A stretch of DNA of 64,000 bases from Burkholderia sp. Nafp2/4-1b (GCF_003635165.1 NZ_ML058628.1:98893-162892); one strand, 5' to 3'; counted from the first letter of the stretch, positions 26,682-36,208 are shown. Numbers and translations: made by a program. Notes: generated from the letters alone by a model not told the origin.

Positions 26682-27914
26682 TCATAGAGTCGTGCACAGC
26701 GCGTTGTCAAGGCGGGATGCCTCGGGGGTCGTCTGGTCGTCGAACGGCAGGCCGACGTAGTTTTCGGCCAGCGACTGCGCGGCGGCTCGCGAGCGCGTCA
26801 CATATTTCAATTCGGCAAACTTCAGGCGATTGACGAACGGCGAATCCTCCGGCGACGAATGCAGCATGTTCGTCATGAAGTAAGAGAAATGCTCGGCGCG
26901 CCACACGCGTTCGAGGCAGGTCGCCGAATAGCGCTCGAGCGGCGTCGCATCGCCGTTGCGGTAACGGGCGCCGAGCGCGCGGGACAGCGCGCGGACGTCG
27001 GCCACCGCGAGGTTCATCCCCTTCGCGCCGGTGGGCGGCACGATGTGCGCAGCGTCGCCGGCCAGGAACAGGCGGCCGTGCTGCATCGTCTCCGACACGA
27101 AGCTGCGCATCGGCGTCACGCTCTTCTGCGTGATGCGGCCCTCGGTCGGCGTCCAGCCGGTGTCGTTCGAGAAGCGAGTGTGCAGCTCGTCCCAGATTCG
27201 CGCGTCGGACCATTCGGCGAGATTTTCGTCGGGCTTGCACTGCAGATAGAGGCGCGTGACCGTCGGCGAGCGCATCGAGAACAGCGCGAAGCCATTGTCG
27301 TGATGCGCATAGACGAGCTCGTCGAGCGACGGCGCCGCATCGGCGAGGATGCCGAGCCAGGCGAACGGATAGACGCGCTCGAACGTGTTCAGCCGCTCGG
27401 CCGGAATCGTCTGGCGCGCAATCCCGTGAAAGCCGTCGCAGCCGGCGATGTAGTCGCAGTCGATGCGGTCCGCGCGGCCGTCCGCGTGCTTGAACGTGAC
27501 GAACGGGCGCTCGCTTTCGACATCGTGCAGCGCGACGTCGCTGACTTCGAAGTGCATCTGATGGCCATGCGCGTCGCCGGCCGCGATCAGGTCGCGCACG
27601 ACTTCGTGCTGGCTGTAGACGGTGATCGCGCGCCCGCCCGTGAGGCCGCTCAGATCGATGCGATGGCGCTGGCCGGAGAACAGCAGCTCGATCCCGTGAT
27701 GCTCGAGCCCTTCGCGGCGCATCCGCTCGCCGAGGCCGGCTTCGTTCAGCGTGTCGACGGTGCCCTGTTCCAGCACGCCGGCGCGGATGCGGTTCTCGCA
27801 GTATTCGCGCGAACGCGCCTCGACGAGGATGGCATCGACGCCTTGCAGGCGCAGCAGATGGGAAAGCAAAAGGCCGGCCGGGCCGGCGCCGATGATGGCG
27901 ACCTGGGTGCGCAT
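26682..27914 (-). CDS. pobA: 4-hydroxybenzoate 3-monooxygenase
   Basis: The product has 410 residues from MRTQVAIIGAGPAGLLLSHL (FAD dinucleotide motif), with AGGAGA upstream; the frame continues to 29072 only as a shadow. It has the hydroxylase motifs DYIAGCDGFHGIARQ and LAGDAAHIVPPTGAKGMNLA. It hydroxylates 4-hydroxybenzoate to protocatechuate with NADPH and O2. The family is usually about 394 residues, so this copy is slightly long at the C-terminus. It feeds the pca genes directly downstream and is divergent from a LysR regulator. Confidence 0.93.
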   Translation of the reverse strand: MRTQVAIIGAGPAGLLLSHLLRLQGVDAILVEARSREYCENRIRAGVLEQGTVDTLNEAGLGERMRREGLEHHGIELLFSGQRHRIDLSGLTGGRAITVYSQHEVVRDLIAAGDAHGHQMHFEVSDVALHDVESERPFVTFKHADGRADRIDCDYIAGCDGFHGIARQTIPAERLNTFERVYPFAWLGILADAAPSLDELVYAHHDNGFALFSMRSPTVTRLYLQCKPDENLAEWSDARIWDELHTRFSNDTGWTPTEGRITQKSVTPMRSFVSETMQHGRLFLAGDAAHIVPPTGAKGMNLAVADVRALSRALGARYRNGDATPLERYSATCLERVWRAEHFSYFMTNMLHSSPEDSPFVNRLKFAELKYVTRSRAAAQSLAENYVGLPFDDQTTPEASRLDNALCTTL

Positions 27915-27935
27915 TGTTCGTCTCCTGAACATTAA

Positions 27936-27949
27936 TTCGAATCGTCGAA
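27936..27949. promoter_or_regulatory. Inverted repeat in the pobA/LysR divergent promoter
   Basis: TTCGA-N4-TCGAA at 27936-27949 is a candidate regulator site within the 117-base divergent region. It is also related to the TTCGAA core of the PcaR-like sites, so either regulator could use it. Confidence 0.45.
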
Positions 27950-28031
27950 CACATTTGAGCGCTTTCCCGACTATGCGGCAATGCGATTCAGGAGATATGT
28001 TGTATACGTTTCCAAGATACTGCCCCCCGCG

Positions 28032-28958
28032 ATGGACCCGCTCGATCTGAACCTGATTCCCTACCTCGTCGCGCTCGACGACACGCGCAACGTCAGCCGC
28101 GCCGGCGACCTGCTCGGCGTGAGCCAGCCGCGCGTGAGCACGGCGCTCGGCCGCCTGCGCGACTATTTCGGCGACCCGCTGTTCGTGCGCACGTCGCGCG
28201 GGATGGAGCCGACGCCGCGCGCGCTCGCGCTGCTGCCGGCCGCACGCGACGCGCTCGCGCAGATCGAGCGCGGCCTCGTCGCGCCGCACGACTTCGATCC
28301 GGCGGCGAGCACGCATACGTTCGCGATTGCACTGTCGGACGTCGGCGAGATCGTGTTCCTGCCGAAGCTGCTGCAGGCGTTCGCGACGCTGGCGCCGCAT
28401 GCGAACCTGCGCTCGGTCTCGCTCGCGCACGACGAAGTCGGCCGCGGGCTCGAAGCCGGCTCGATCGATCTCGCGGTCGGCTACTTCCCCGATCTCGACG
28501 GCAACAACTTCTTTCAGCAGCGACTGTTCACGCACCGGTTCGTCTGCCTGATGCGGCGCGGCCATCCGCTCGAACAGGCGCGTCCGTTCACGGCCGAGCA
28601 GTTCCTGTCGTGCGGACACGCGGTGGTGCGCGCCGAGGGGCGCAGCCAGGAGGTGCTCGAGAAATACCTCGCGAAACAGCGCATGCAGCGCCGCGCGGTG
28701 CTGGAGACGCCGCACTTCATGAGCCTGCCGTTCATCCTGAGCCGCACCGACCTGATCGCGACGGTGCCGCATGCAATCGGCTATGCGTATGCGGCCGAGC
28801 ACGCGTTCATCGTGCCGGTCGAGCCGCCGTTGCCGCTGCCGCGCTTCGACCTGAAGCAGCACTGGCATCGCAAGTTCCACAACGATCCGCGCACCGCGTG
28901 GCTGCGCGGCGTCGTCGCGTCGCTGTTCAACGACGAACAGGACGAATGGCCGAAGTGA
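28032..28958 (+). CDS. LysR-family regulator divergent from pobA
   Basis: The product is 308 residues from MDPLDLNLIPYLVALDD. A typical LysR helix-turn-helix follows (NVSRAGDLLGVSQPRVSTAL), then a substrate-binding domain. The start is uncertain because no strong ribosome site is visible, and an upstream frame to 27981 is open. Position implies control of pobA by 4-hydroxybenzoate. It is unrelated to the AraC- and IclR-type PobR proteins of other genera, so I leave the symbol blank. Confidence 0.8.
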   Translation: MDPLDLNLIPYLVALDDTRNVSRAGDLLGVSQPRVSTALGRLRDYFGDPLFVRTSRGMEPTPRALALLPAARDALAQIERGLVAPHDFDPAASTHTFAIALSDVGEIVFLPKLLQAFATLAPHANLRSVSLAHDEVGRGLEAGSIDLAVGYFPDLDGNNFFQQRLFTHRFVCLMRRGHPLEQARPFTAEQFLSCGHAVVRAEGRSQEVLEKYLAKQRMQRRAVLETPHFMSLPFILSRTDLIATVPHAIGYAYAAEHAFIVPVEPPLPLPRFDLKQHWHRKFHNDPRTAWLRGVVASLFNDEQDEWPK

Positions 28959-29088
28959 CGAAAGCAGAGCGGCGGGCGGCAGGTGGGCGGCAGAGGCGCG
29001 GCAGGCCGCACGCACGAGCCGCGAAAGCATGAAACAATGCCCGGATATCCGCGCCGCCGCTGGCGGCCGCATTCGATGGAGCCACTAG

Positions 29089-29724
29089 ATGGGTAAGGAT
29101 AAGAAAACCGCACCGCCCGAGCCGGCCGCCTCCCGGCCGAGCCGGGAAGAAGCCGAGGATGCCGTTCGCGTGCTGCTGCGCTGGGCCGGCGACGATCCCG
29201 CCCGCGAAGGGCTGCTGGACACGCCCGCACGCGTCGTGCGGGCCTATGAAGAGTTCTTCGCCGGCTATGCGCTGGAGCCGCGCGACATCCTCGCGCGCAC
29301 GTTCAGCGAGGTCGACGGCTACGACGAGATGATCGTGCTGAAGGACATCCGCTTCGAGAGCTACTGTGAACACCACATGGTGCCGATCATCGGCCGCGCG
29401 CACGTCGCGTATCTGCCGAACCATCGCGTCGTCGGCATCTCGAAGCTCGCGCGCCTCGTCGACGCGTTCGCGAAGCGCCTGCAGATCCAGGAAAAGATGA
29501 CCGTGCAGATCGCGGACACGCTGTTCGACGTGCTCCAGCCGAAGGGCGTCGGCGTGATCCTCGAAGCCGCGCACCAGTGCATTTCGACGCGCGGCATACA
29601 CAAGCCGGGCGTCGAAATGGTCACGTCGCGCATGCTCGGCACGTTCCGCACCGATCCGTCGACGCGGCGCGAATTCCTGTCGATCGTCGCGAATCCTTCT
29701 TCAGTCAACCTGACGAATACGTAA
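29089..29724 (+). CDS. folE: GTP cyclohydrolase I
   Basis: This 211-residue type I GTP cyclohydrolase has zinc-site and catalytic motifs ESYCEHHMVPIIGRAHVAYLP and AAHQCISTRGIHKPG. It converts GTP to dihydroneopterin triphosphate. Its stop overlaps the start of a folM-like reductase (TAATG). Together these suggest a branch making reduced pterin cofactor (tetrahydromonapterin) rather than folate alone. The first 25 residues are a low-complexity extension. Confidence 0.92.
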   Translation: MGKDKKTAPPEPAASRPSREEAEDAVRVLLRWAGDDPAREGLLDTPARVVRAYEEFFAGYALEPRDILARTFSEVDGYDEMIVLKDIRFESYCEHHMVPIIGRAHVAYLPNHRVVGISKLARLVDAFAKRLQIQEKMTVQIADTLFDVLQPKGVGVILEAAHQCISTRGIHKPGVEMVTSRMLGTFRTDPSTRREFLSIVANPSSVNLTNT

Positions 29725-30527
29725 TGCAGTCCACGAAGCAAACGGCAAACGCGCCGGTCGTACTCGTGACCGGCGCCGCGCGCCGGGCCGGGCGCGCGTT
29801 CGCCGAGTATTTCGCCGCGCACGGGTATCGCACCGCGATCCACTACGATCGCTCGGCCGACGCCGCGCACGCGGCAGCCCGCACGATCGCCGAACGCGGG
29901 CACGATTCGGTCGCACTGCAGGCCGACCTGTCGGATGCCGCGCAAATCACCGCGCTGATCGACCAGGTGTATGCGCGCTTCGGCCGCCTCGACGTGCTGG
30001 TCAACAACGCGTCGGTGTTCTGGCAGGACCACTTCCCGAGCTTCGACCTCGCGGCGTTCGACCAGGCGTGGGCCGTCAACTGCCGCGCGCCGATCCTGCT
30101 CACCCGCGCGTTCTACGAACGGGCGCGCGCGGCCGGCACGCAAGGCGTCGTCGTCAACGTCGTCGATCAGAAGATCAAGGAAAACTTCCATCGCGACCAT
30201 TTCAGCTACACGGTGGCGAAGGCCGCGCTCGGCAATCTCACGCAGATGCTGGCGCTGTCGTCGTCGCCGGTGCTGCGCGTGAATGCGGTGTTCCCCGGCT
30301 TGATGCTGCCGAGCGACGACCAGACGCAGGCCGACTTCGAACACGCGAGCCGTGCATCGACGCCGCTCGCGCGCATCGCCGGCCCCGACGACGTCGCGGG
30401 CGCGATCCTGCTGCTGACGGGCAGCGCTTACAACGGCGTGGATTTCGTCGTCGATGCAGGGCAGAACCTGATTCGTGTCGACCAGGACGTGCTGTACAAG
30501 CATCGCTCGCCGGGCGGCAAGCACTGA
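29724..30527 (+). CDS. folM: Short-chain dehydrogenase, FolM-like (dihydromonapterin/dihydrofolate reductase)
   Basis: This 267-residue SDR has the cofactor motif VTGAARRAGRAFAEY. The R at its second and third glycine positions is typical of pteridine reductase/FolM types. Other motifs are LVNNAS and the active-site FSYTVAKAAL (Tyr-x3-Lys). The ATG overlaps the folE stop by one base, so the genes are translationally coupled. FolM reduces dihydromonapterin to tetrahydromonapterin. Confidence 0.82.
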   Translation: MQSTKQTANAPVVLVTGAARRAGRAFAEYFAAHGYRTAIHYDRSADAAHAAARTIAERGHDSVALQADLSDAAQITALIDQVYARFGRLDVLVNNASVFWQDHFPSFDLAAFDQAWAVNCRAPILLTRAFYERARAAGTQGVVVNVVDQKIKENFHRDHFSYTVAKAALGNLTQMLALSSSPVLRVNAVFPGLMLPSDDQTQADFEHASRASTPLARIAGPDDVAGAILLLTGSAYNGVDFVVDAGQNLIRVDQDVLYKHRSPGGKH

Positions 30528-30693
30528 CGGGTTGGGATGTGCCGAAGTGGTGCGCCGCCTGGGTGCGTCGGGGTGCGGGTATCGGGCGGCACTGCGTCCG
30601 ACGCAATGTCGCCCTATCGCTGCGCGACAACCGCCCCGCCGCCACCTTCGATCGAATAACGCGAACGACGCCCCGCGCCGTTCGTGCACCACG

Positions 30694-31614
30694 TTACGGC
30701 TTCTCGGCGCTGCCGCCTTCGCGGACCTTGCCCTGTGCGACGCTCGTGCCGGGCGGCACGCTGTGCGTGAGCCACACGTTGCCGCCGATCACCGACCCGC
30801 GCCCGATCGTCACACGGCCGAGAATCGTCGCGCCCGCGTAGATCACCACGTCGTCCTCGACGATCGGATGCCGTGCGTTGCCCTTGACCAGCGCGCCTTC
30901 GCCATCGGCCGGGAAACTCTTCGCGCCGAGCGTCACGGCCTGGTACACGCGCACGCGCTCCCCGATGATCGCCGTTTCGCCGATCACGACACCGGTGCCG
31001 TGGTCGATGAAGAAGCTCGGGCCGATCTGCGCGCCCGGGTGGATGTCGATGCCGGTGGCCGAATGCGCGATTTCATTGATGAATCGTGCGAGCAGCGGCA
31101 CGCCGAGCTGGTGCAACGCGTGCGCGAGCCGATGGTGCATCATCGCGAACACGCCGGGATAGCACAGCAGGATCTCGGTGATGTGCTGCGCGGCCGGATC
31201 GCCCGCATACGCAGCCTGGATGTCGCTTACCAGCAGCGCGCGGATCGCCGGCAGCTGCCGGCCGAACTCTCGGGCGATCTCGAACGCGCGTTCGTCGAGC
31301 TCGGCGAACGGCGTATCGATGTGCTCGGGCAGGAACGGCAGCGCGCGGCGAATCTGTTCGGACAGGATCCGCAGCGTGCTTTCGAGCGTGTGGCCGACGT
31401 AGTAGTCGACGCTTTCGTCGGTGAGGTCCGGCGCGCCGTAGTGCGTCGGAAACATCGACGCGCGCAAGCCGGTAACGATCTTGCAGATCGCATCGCGCGA
31501 CGGCAGCTCGCGGATGCCGCGCGGATGGCGCGTGCGATGGAGTTCCTCGCGCGACTCGCGCAAGCCGGCAACGATTTCTTCGAGGCCCCACTGACGGGCG
31601 GGTGATGTCGACAT
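30694..31614 (-). CDS. cysE: Serine O-acetyltransferase (EpsC/CysE family)
   Basis: This 306-residue protein has an N-terminal helical domain of about 170 residues and a C-terminal left-handed beta-helix with hexapeptide repeats (GIDIHPGAQIGPSFFIDHGT, VVIGETAIIGERVRVYQ). It acetylates serine as the first step of cysteine synthesis. It is longer than the classic CysE because of the N-terminal domain, which places it with EpsC-type enzymes. It is convergent with folM. Confidence 0.9.
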   Translation of the reverse strand: MSTSPARQWGLEEIVAGLRESREELHRTRHPRGIRELPSRDAICKIVTGLRASMFPTHYGAPDLTDESVDYYVGHTLESTLRILSEQIRRALPFLPEHIDTPFAELDERAFEIAREFGRQLPAIRALLVSDIQAAYAGDPAAQHITEILLCYPGVFAMMHHRLAHALHQLGVPLLARFINEIAHSATGIDIHPGAQIGPSFFIDHGTGVVIGETAIIGERVRVYQAVTLGAKSFPADGEGALVKGNARHPIVEDDVVIYAGATILGRVTIGRGSVIGGNVWLTHSVPPGTSVAQGKVREGGSAEKP

Positions 31615-31751
31615 AAGGCAATGCAGGCAGCCGCGCTCGAACGCACGGCCGCGAATAAAGTGACGGGTTCGACAAGATTACCGCGTTTTCGTCCGGCGGC
31701 GGCACGCCGGGGGATCGGCCTGACGGCCGATGCTCCTGCCGCGAGACGGCA

Positions 31752-31985
31752 TCAGATCGTGATGCTGCTCGCGTCGATCCAGCGCACGGCCCAGTCGCGC
31801 GCGTGCGCGATCGCGTCGCCTTCGTCGTTGAACTGGAGCTCGGTCGGAAAAAAACGGTTCGCGACGAGTTCCCCGTCGCTCGATCGGGAGATCACGACGT
31901 AGGGCTTGAACGATCCGTCAGTGGCGCGCGCGGGCGCGCAGTTCAACAGATAACCGCGGTGCGTGAAGGCAGTAGTCGCTTGCAT
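31752..31985 (-). CDS. Small conserved protein of unknown function
   Basis: The product has 77 residues from MQATTAFTHRGYLLNC (AGAGGTGG upstream); a GTG at 32021 would add 12 residues. The sequence looks like one small beta-rich domain (PYVVISRSSDGELVANRFFP, then an Ala/Asp helix). I recognise it only as a conserved Burkholderia-type hypothetical. Confidence 0.6.
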   Translation of the reverse strand: MQATTAFTHRGYLLNCAPARATDGSFKPYVVISRSSDGELVANRFFPTELQFNDEGDAIAHARDWAVRWIDASSITI

Positions 31986-32264
31986 GAATCCGCCACCTCT
32001 AGTCCCTTGTTTGTTGTTCACTACCCGTCTTCAAGGGAGCTGCGGGCCCCCGGTGCGGGCAGAGGCGGCGAGACTGCATCCCCTGTCGCCGCTTCGCAGG
32101 AAAAGAATCATACTCTGTAGAAAACGGGTGTTCTAGCTGAAATAAATCATGACAAATCAGCGCGCGTCGTACGACCACGGCGATCGCCGCGCGCGCCATT
32201 TTCCCGTCGTGCCCGGAACGGGACTTGCTTGGATCCGGAGCGCTTCGCCGTCAGGAGAGCCGTG

Positions 32265-32678
32265 ATGGAAACGTCAGCTCACGCGCACGCCGCGCATCCG
32301 CGGAGTGTCGAACTCGACAACGACGACACGCACGACAGCACCGTCGACACCGACGGCAAGCAGCGCGAGGCCGCGCGTCTCGCGAGCGGCCGCGCGTTCT
32401 CGCCCGACCAGATCACGCGCAGCAACGCGTCGCTCGTCAACGCAGTGCCCGAAGCCAGCGACGGCTTCGCCGGCTTCGACAGCCGGCCGGGCGGCAATCA
32501 TCCGGCGTTCGCGCTGCGGGCCGGTTACATGGTGATCGAGAAAGGGTTCGACGCGCCGTCACCGCAACGGGCCGACGCACTGTTCGGCCCGGTTCACCGG
32601 ATGTACGGCAGCGCGTACGGGCCCGGCCACGGACGCCGGCCGGAACGGGTGATCGAGATTACCGCGGTGCCGCGGTAG
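32265..32678 (+). CDS. Hypothetical protein, 137 residues
   Basis: The ATG at 32265 has AGGAGA seven bases upstream. The protein is hydrophilic and probably disordered at the N-terminus (LDNDDTHDSTVDTDGKQRE), with a more ordered second half (ALRAGYMVIEKGFD). No signal peptide, membrane segment or known domain is visible. Confidence 0.5.
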   Translation: METSAHAHAAHPRSVELDNDDTHDSTVDTDGKQREAARLASGRAFSPDQITRSNASLVNAVPEASDGFAGFDSRPGGNHPAFALRAGYMVIEKGFDAPSPQRADALFGPVHRMYGSAYGPGHGRRPERVIEITAVPR

Positions 32679-33131
32679 CGCGTGGCGCTTGAATCGATCG
32701 TTCGCTCGGCGGATCGAGGCGGCGCCGAAAGCCGGTGCCGGCGGATCGGCGCGCGCGCTTGCGCGCCGGTTGATCGTTCGGTGCGCAGGCGCGCGATCGC
32801 CGGTATCGGCGCGGGTATCGATATCAGCCGCGGGGCCGGTGCGGCACGTGAGGCCTCGCGATGTCGATGCATCGACGTTGATCGAAGTCACGTGGTCGCG
32901 ACGCGGATGCGGTTCAATGGCGCGAGCCCGCCGCACCGTTCGCGCACCTTTCACGCGGCGTTGCATGCACGCGCGCATGGCTCGCGATCGGCGCGCGCCG
33001 CTGCATTGGCAAAAGCGCTGCAATGGCACGTCGCTGCAAAGTCCGTGCCGTTGGTTTACCCTGCCTCGCAGCAGCATGGGGCCATCTGGCCGTTCGGCCG
33101 ACTTCCGCTCAACACGCCACACGGAGACACT
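32679..33131. other. Intergenic region upstream of the universal stress gene
   Basis: No gene is supported. It is GC-rich with many CGATCG-type words and presumably holds the promoter of the stress gene near its right end. An FNR-like half match at 32878-32891 was not strong enough to call. Confidence 0.4.
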
Positions 33132-33599
33132 ATGTACAAGCGCATTCTGGTTGCCATCGATGGCAGCGACACGTCGCGCCACGCGTTCGATGCCGCGCTC
33201 GCGCTCGCGAAGGAGCACGGTGCCGAACTGCAGCCGCTCTACGTCGTCGAGAACGCCGCGATCTACTACAACGTGCCGGGCTACGATCCGTCCGTGCTGC
33301 GCGACCAGCTCGTCGAGCATGGCAAGGCGCTCGCGGCGGATTTCGCCAAGCTGATGCAGGCGGCCGGCGTGAAGGGACAGACGCTGATGAACGAAGCGTC
33401 GTCGCTCAACGACGTGTCGACACTGATCCTCGATGGTGCGAAGGCATTCGGCGCCGATCTGCTGGTGCTCGGCACGCATGGCCGTCGCGGGTTCCGTCGT
33501 CTCGTGCTCGGCAGCATCGCCGAACAATGCGTGCGCCATGCGACGCTGCCCGTGCTGCTGATCCCGGCCGCTGCGCATACGGACGATCAGGAAGGCTGA
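33132..33599 (+). CDS. Universal stress protein (UspA family)
   Basis: This 155-residue single-domain Usp protein has the N-terminal strand MYKRILVAIDGSDTS and the ATP-binding motif GTHGRRGFRRLVLGSIAE near the end (G-2x-G-9x-G-S). It binds ATP and is usually induced by growth arrest or low oxygen. A gene for an FNR-type oxygen sensor follows 182 bases downstream, as in many beta-proteobacteria. Confidence 0.92.
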   Translation: MYKRILVAIDGSDTSRHAFDAALALAKEHGAELQPLYVVENAAIYYNVPGYDPSVLRDQLVEHGKALAADFAKLMQAAGVKGQTLMNEASSLNDVSTLILDGAKAFGADLLVLGTHGRRGFRRLVLGSIAEQCVRHATLPVLLIPAAAHTDDQEG

Positions 33600-33781
33600 C
33601 AGGCGTCGGCGACGCAGCGCGGCGCATCGGATCGCGGCACGCAGGCGCACGGCATGCGTGCAGTCGCATGCTGCGACGACGCCCTGCGGCATGCGCGCGC
33701 GGTCGCGACGTTTTGTCACCCGACAGCAGCAACTTGCGGTGGGACAATGATTTCGTCGATTCAACGCCGGAGTAAACGATC

Positions 33782-34528
33782 ATGCTGACGCCCGTCGCCA
33801 CACGCCCCGCCGCCCCGTCCCATGCAGGCAACTGGGCTCCCCGTCAGGCCCCGCACTGCTCGTCGTGTGCGATGCGGCACCTGTGCATGCCGCAGGGTCT
33901 CGCACCCGAAGCGCTCAGCCGCCTCGAATCGGTCATCTGCGCGGCACGCCCGGTCAAGCGCGGCGAAGCGCTGTTCCGCGAAGGCGACGCGTTCGACAAC
34001 CTGTACGCGGTGCGCTCGGGTTCGCTGAAAACCGTCGCCACGCGCCACGATGGCCGCGAACAAGTCACCGGCCTGCACCTCGCGGGCGAAGCGCTCGGCC
34101 TCGACGGCATCTGCGACGATACCCACCCGCGCACCGCGGTCGCGCTGGAAGATAGCTCGGTATGCGTGATTCCGTACAGCGCGCTCAAGTCGCTGTGCTC
34201 GGAAGCCGGCACGATGCAGCTGCGCATGCACAAGCTGATGAGCGAGCAGATCGTGCGCGAAACGTCGCAAACCATGCTGCTCGGTTCGCTGAACGCCGAA
34301 GAGCGCGTCGCCGCGTTCCTGCTCGACGTGTCGTCGCGCTATCTGAAGCGCGGTTACTCGCCGTCGGAATTCAACCTGCGGATGACACGCGAAGACATCG
34401 GCAGCTACCTCGGCATGACGCTCGAAACGGTCAGCCGCACGCTGTCGAAGTTCCAGAAGCGCGGCCTGATCGAAATGCACGGTCGCCTCGTGCAGATCGT
34501 CGACTTCGACGGCCTGCATCACGTGTGA
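33782..34528 (+). CDS. fnr: FNR-type Crp-family oxygen-sensing regulator
   Basis: This 248-residue protein has Cys26, Cys29 and Cys35 (HCSSCAMRHLC) and Cys111 (DGICDDTH), the four ligands of the oxygen-labile 4Fe-4S cluster in FNR. A cyclic-nucleotide-like fold follows, then the helix-turn-helix TREDIGSYLGMTLETVSRTL, whose E..SR is the FNR recognition pattern. It should activate anaerobic or microaerobic genes. Confidence 0.9.
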   Translation: MLTPVATRPAAPSHAGNWAPRQAPHCSSCAMRHLCMPQGLAPEALSRLESVICAARPVKRGEALFREGDAFDNLYAVRSGSLKTVATRHDGREQVTGLHLAGEALGLDGICDDTHPRTAVALEDSSVCVIPYSALKSLCSEAGTMQLRMHKLMSEQIVRETSQTMLLGSLNAEERVAAFLLDVSSRYLKRGYSPSEFNLRMTREDIGSYLGMTLETVSRTLSKFQKRGLIEMHGRLVQIVDFDGLHHV

Positions 34529-34587
34529 TCCCGCGCGGCGCGTGACCTGCGCGCCGCAGCCCGCATCTTCCGCCTCTTTCGCCCCGA

Positions 34588-35481
34588 TCAGTCGAGAAAC
34601 AGCGCGGCGCGCGCCTTGAGCGCCGCGCTGAAATCGTCGAGCCAGCCGATCGACAGGCGCCAGCTCTGCCAGTAAAGGTCGATGTCGACGGTCCGCCCGC
34701 GCGACATGTCGACCAGTTCGCCCGCCGCCAGCTGGCGATCGACCATCCGGTCCGGACACATTCCCCATCCTAGCCCCGTTTCGCATGCACGCAGGTAACC
34801 CGCCACGTGCGGAATCCAGTGTTGCGGCGGATCGAGATCCGCGCGCGTCACGCGCCGGATAAAGCGCGCCTGCAAGCCGTCCTTCGGGTTGAACATCACG
34901 CACGGCGCGCGTCGCAGCGCGTCGCGCGTGATGCCCGCCGCAAAATAGCGATCATGAAACGCCGGCGAACACACCGCGCGATAGCGGATGCGCCCGAGCC
35001 GGGTCGAGCGGCATCCCTGGATCGGCTCGGCCTGCGCGGTCACCGCGCCCTGCACGCTGCCGTCGCGAATGCGCGCGGCCGTGTAGTCCTGGTCGTCGAT
35101 CACGAGGTCGAGCAAGGTTTCGCGCTCGGTGCAGAATGGCCCGACCGCGTCGATGAACCAGGTCGCAACGCTGTCGTCGTTGACGGCCACGCGCAACGTC
35201 GGCCACGCGCTCGCGATCTGGCCCGGCAACGCCGGCATCCGGCCGCCCAGCTCCGCCTCGAGCAATTGCACACGCTCCGTATGGCGGCACAGCAGCGCGC
35301 CCGACGTCGTCGCGACGCAAGGTTGTCCGCGCTTCACGAGCACGCTGCCGACGCGCTCCTCCAGCAGCTTCACGCGCTGCGATACCGCCGACGGCGTCAC
35401 GTTCAGCTCCTTGGCCGCCCGTTCGAACGAACCGTGCCGGATCACCGCAGCGAGGGCGTCGAGCAACGCGTAGTCGAGCAT
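34588..35481 (-). CDS. argP: LysR-family regulator ArgP/LysG
   Basis: This 297-residue protein has the ArgP-type N-terminus MLDYALLDALAAVIRHGSFE and helix-turn-helix AAKELNVTPSAVSQRVKLLE. It is divergent from a LysE/ArgO exporter across 106 bases, the standard lysG-lysE layout. ArgP/LysG proteins sense lysine or arginine and activate the exporter. Confidence 0.88.
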   Translation of the reverse strand: MLDYALLDALAAVIRHGSFERAAKELNVTPSAVSQRVKLLEERVGSVLVKRGQPCVATTSGALLCRHTERVQLLEAELGGRMPALPGQIASAWPTLRVAVNDDSVATWFIDAVGPFCTERETLLDLVIDDQDYTAARIRDGSVQGAVTAQAEPIQGCRSTRLGRIRYRAVCSPAFHDRYFAAGITRDALRRAPCVMFNPKDGLQARFIRRVTRADLDPPQHWIPHVAGYLRACETGLGWGMCPDRMVDRQLAAGELVDMSRGRTVDIDLYWQSWRLSIGWLDDFSAALKARAALFLD

Positions 35482-35587
35482 TAGATTTCCTTAATCCGCA
35501 TTAGGTGAATTAGCTTCTCTTATGTTCCGGCTGCCCGCAGACTAGCGCTAACCGATTCACCCGTCTACTGTCTCACCGCTCCCCATC
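35482..35587. promoter_or_regulatory. Divergent argP/argO promoter region
   Basis: This AT-rich stretch has ATTAG-like words (35481-35515: TTAGATTTCCTTAATCC, GCATTAGGTGAATTAGC) repeated with roughly ten-base phasing. That fits a LysR-type operator controlling both genes. Confidence 0.45.
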
Positions 35588-36208
35588 ATGAACTGGATCG
35601 CTTTTTCCCACGGCGCCGCCCTGTGCGGATCGCTCATCGTCACCATCGGCGCGCAGAACGCGTTCGTGCTTCGGCAAGGCATCATGCGCTCGCATGTCGG
35701 CAAGATCGTGCTGCTCTGCGCGCTGTCCGACATGATCCTGATCGGCGCGGGCGTCGGCGGCGCGTCGGTGCTCGTCGAGCGCTATCCGACCTTCGTCCAT
35801 GTCGTGCTGTACGTCGGCCTCGCGTATCTCGCCTGGTTCGGCTTCAACGCGCTGCGCCGCGCATTCAAGCCCGGACACGAAACGCTCGACGTGCGGGGCG
35901 ACGCCGTCGCGCCGCCGCCGCAGAGCGCGGCCGCGATCGTGCTGATGACGCTCGCGTTCACGTGGCTCAACCCGCACGTGTATCTCGATACGTTCCTGCT
36001 GATCGGCACGGCCGGCGCGCGCGAGCCGGAAGGCGCACGGCTTCCGTTCGCGATCGGCGCGATGTCGGTCAGCATCGTGTGGTTCCTGGGGCTCGGATAC
36101 GGTGCGCGACTTCTGGCGCCGTGGTTCCGCAAGGCCGTCGCGTGGCGCGTGCTCGATGGCGCGATCGGCAGCATGGTGCTGTTCCTGGCGGCCGTGCAGT
36201 TGCGCTAA
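35588..36208 (+). CDS. argO: LysE/ArgO-family basic amino acid exporter
   Basis: This 206-residue inner-membrane protein begins MNWIAFSHGAALCGSLIVTIGAQNAFVLRQG, with IGAQNAFVLRQG typical of ArgO/LysE, and has a mid-protein TWLNPHVYLDT motif. It exports arginine and/or lysine. Its partner regulator ArgP is divergent. Confidence 0.9.
   Translation: MNWIAFSHGAALCGSLIVTIGAQNAFVLRQGIMRSHVGKIVLLCALSDMILIGAGVGGASVLVERYPTFVHVVLYVGLAYLAWFGFNALRRAFKPGHETLDVRGDAVAPPPQSAAAIVLMTLAFTWLNPHVYLDTFLLIGTAGAREPEGARLPFAIGAMSVSIVWFLGLGYGARLLAPWFRKAVAWRVLDGAIGSMVLFLAAVQLR

Noticed and set aside
32878..32891. FNR box upstream of the universal stress gene
   Set aside because: TTGATCGAAGTCAC matches the second half of TTGAT-N4-ATCAA at only three of five positions and is 240 bases from the start.
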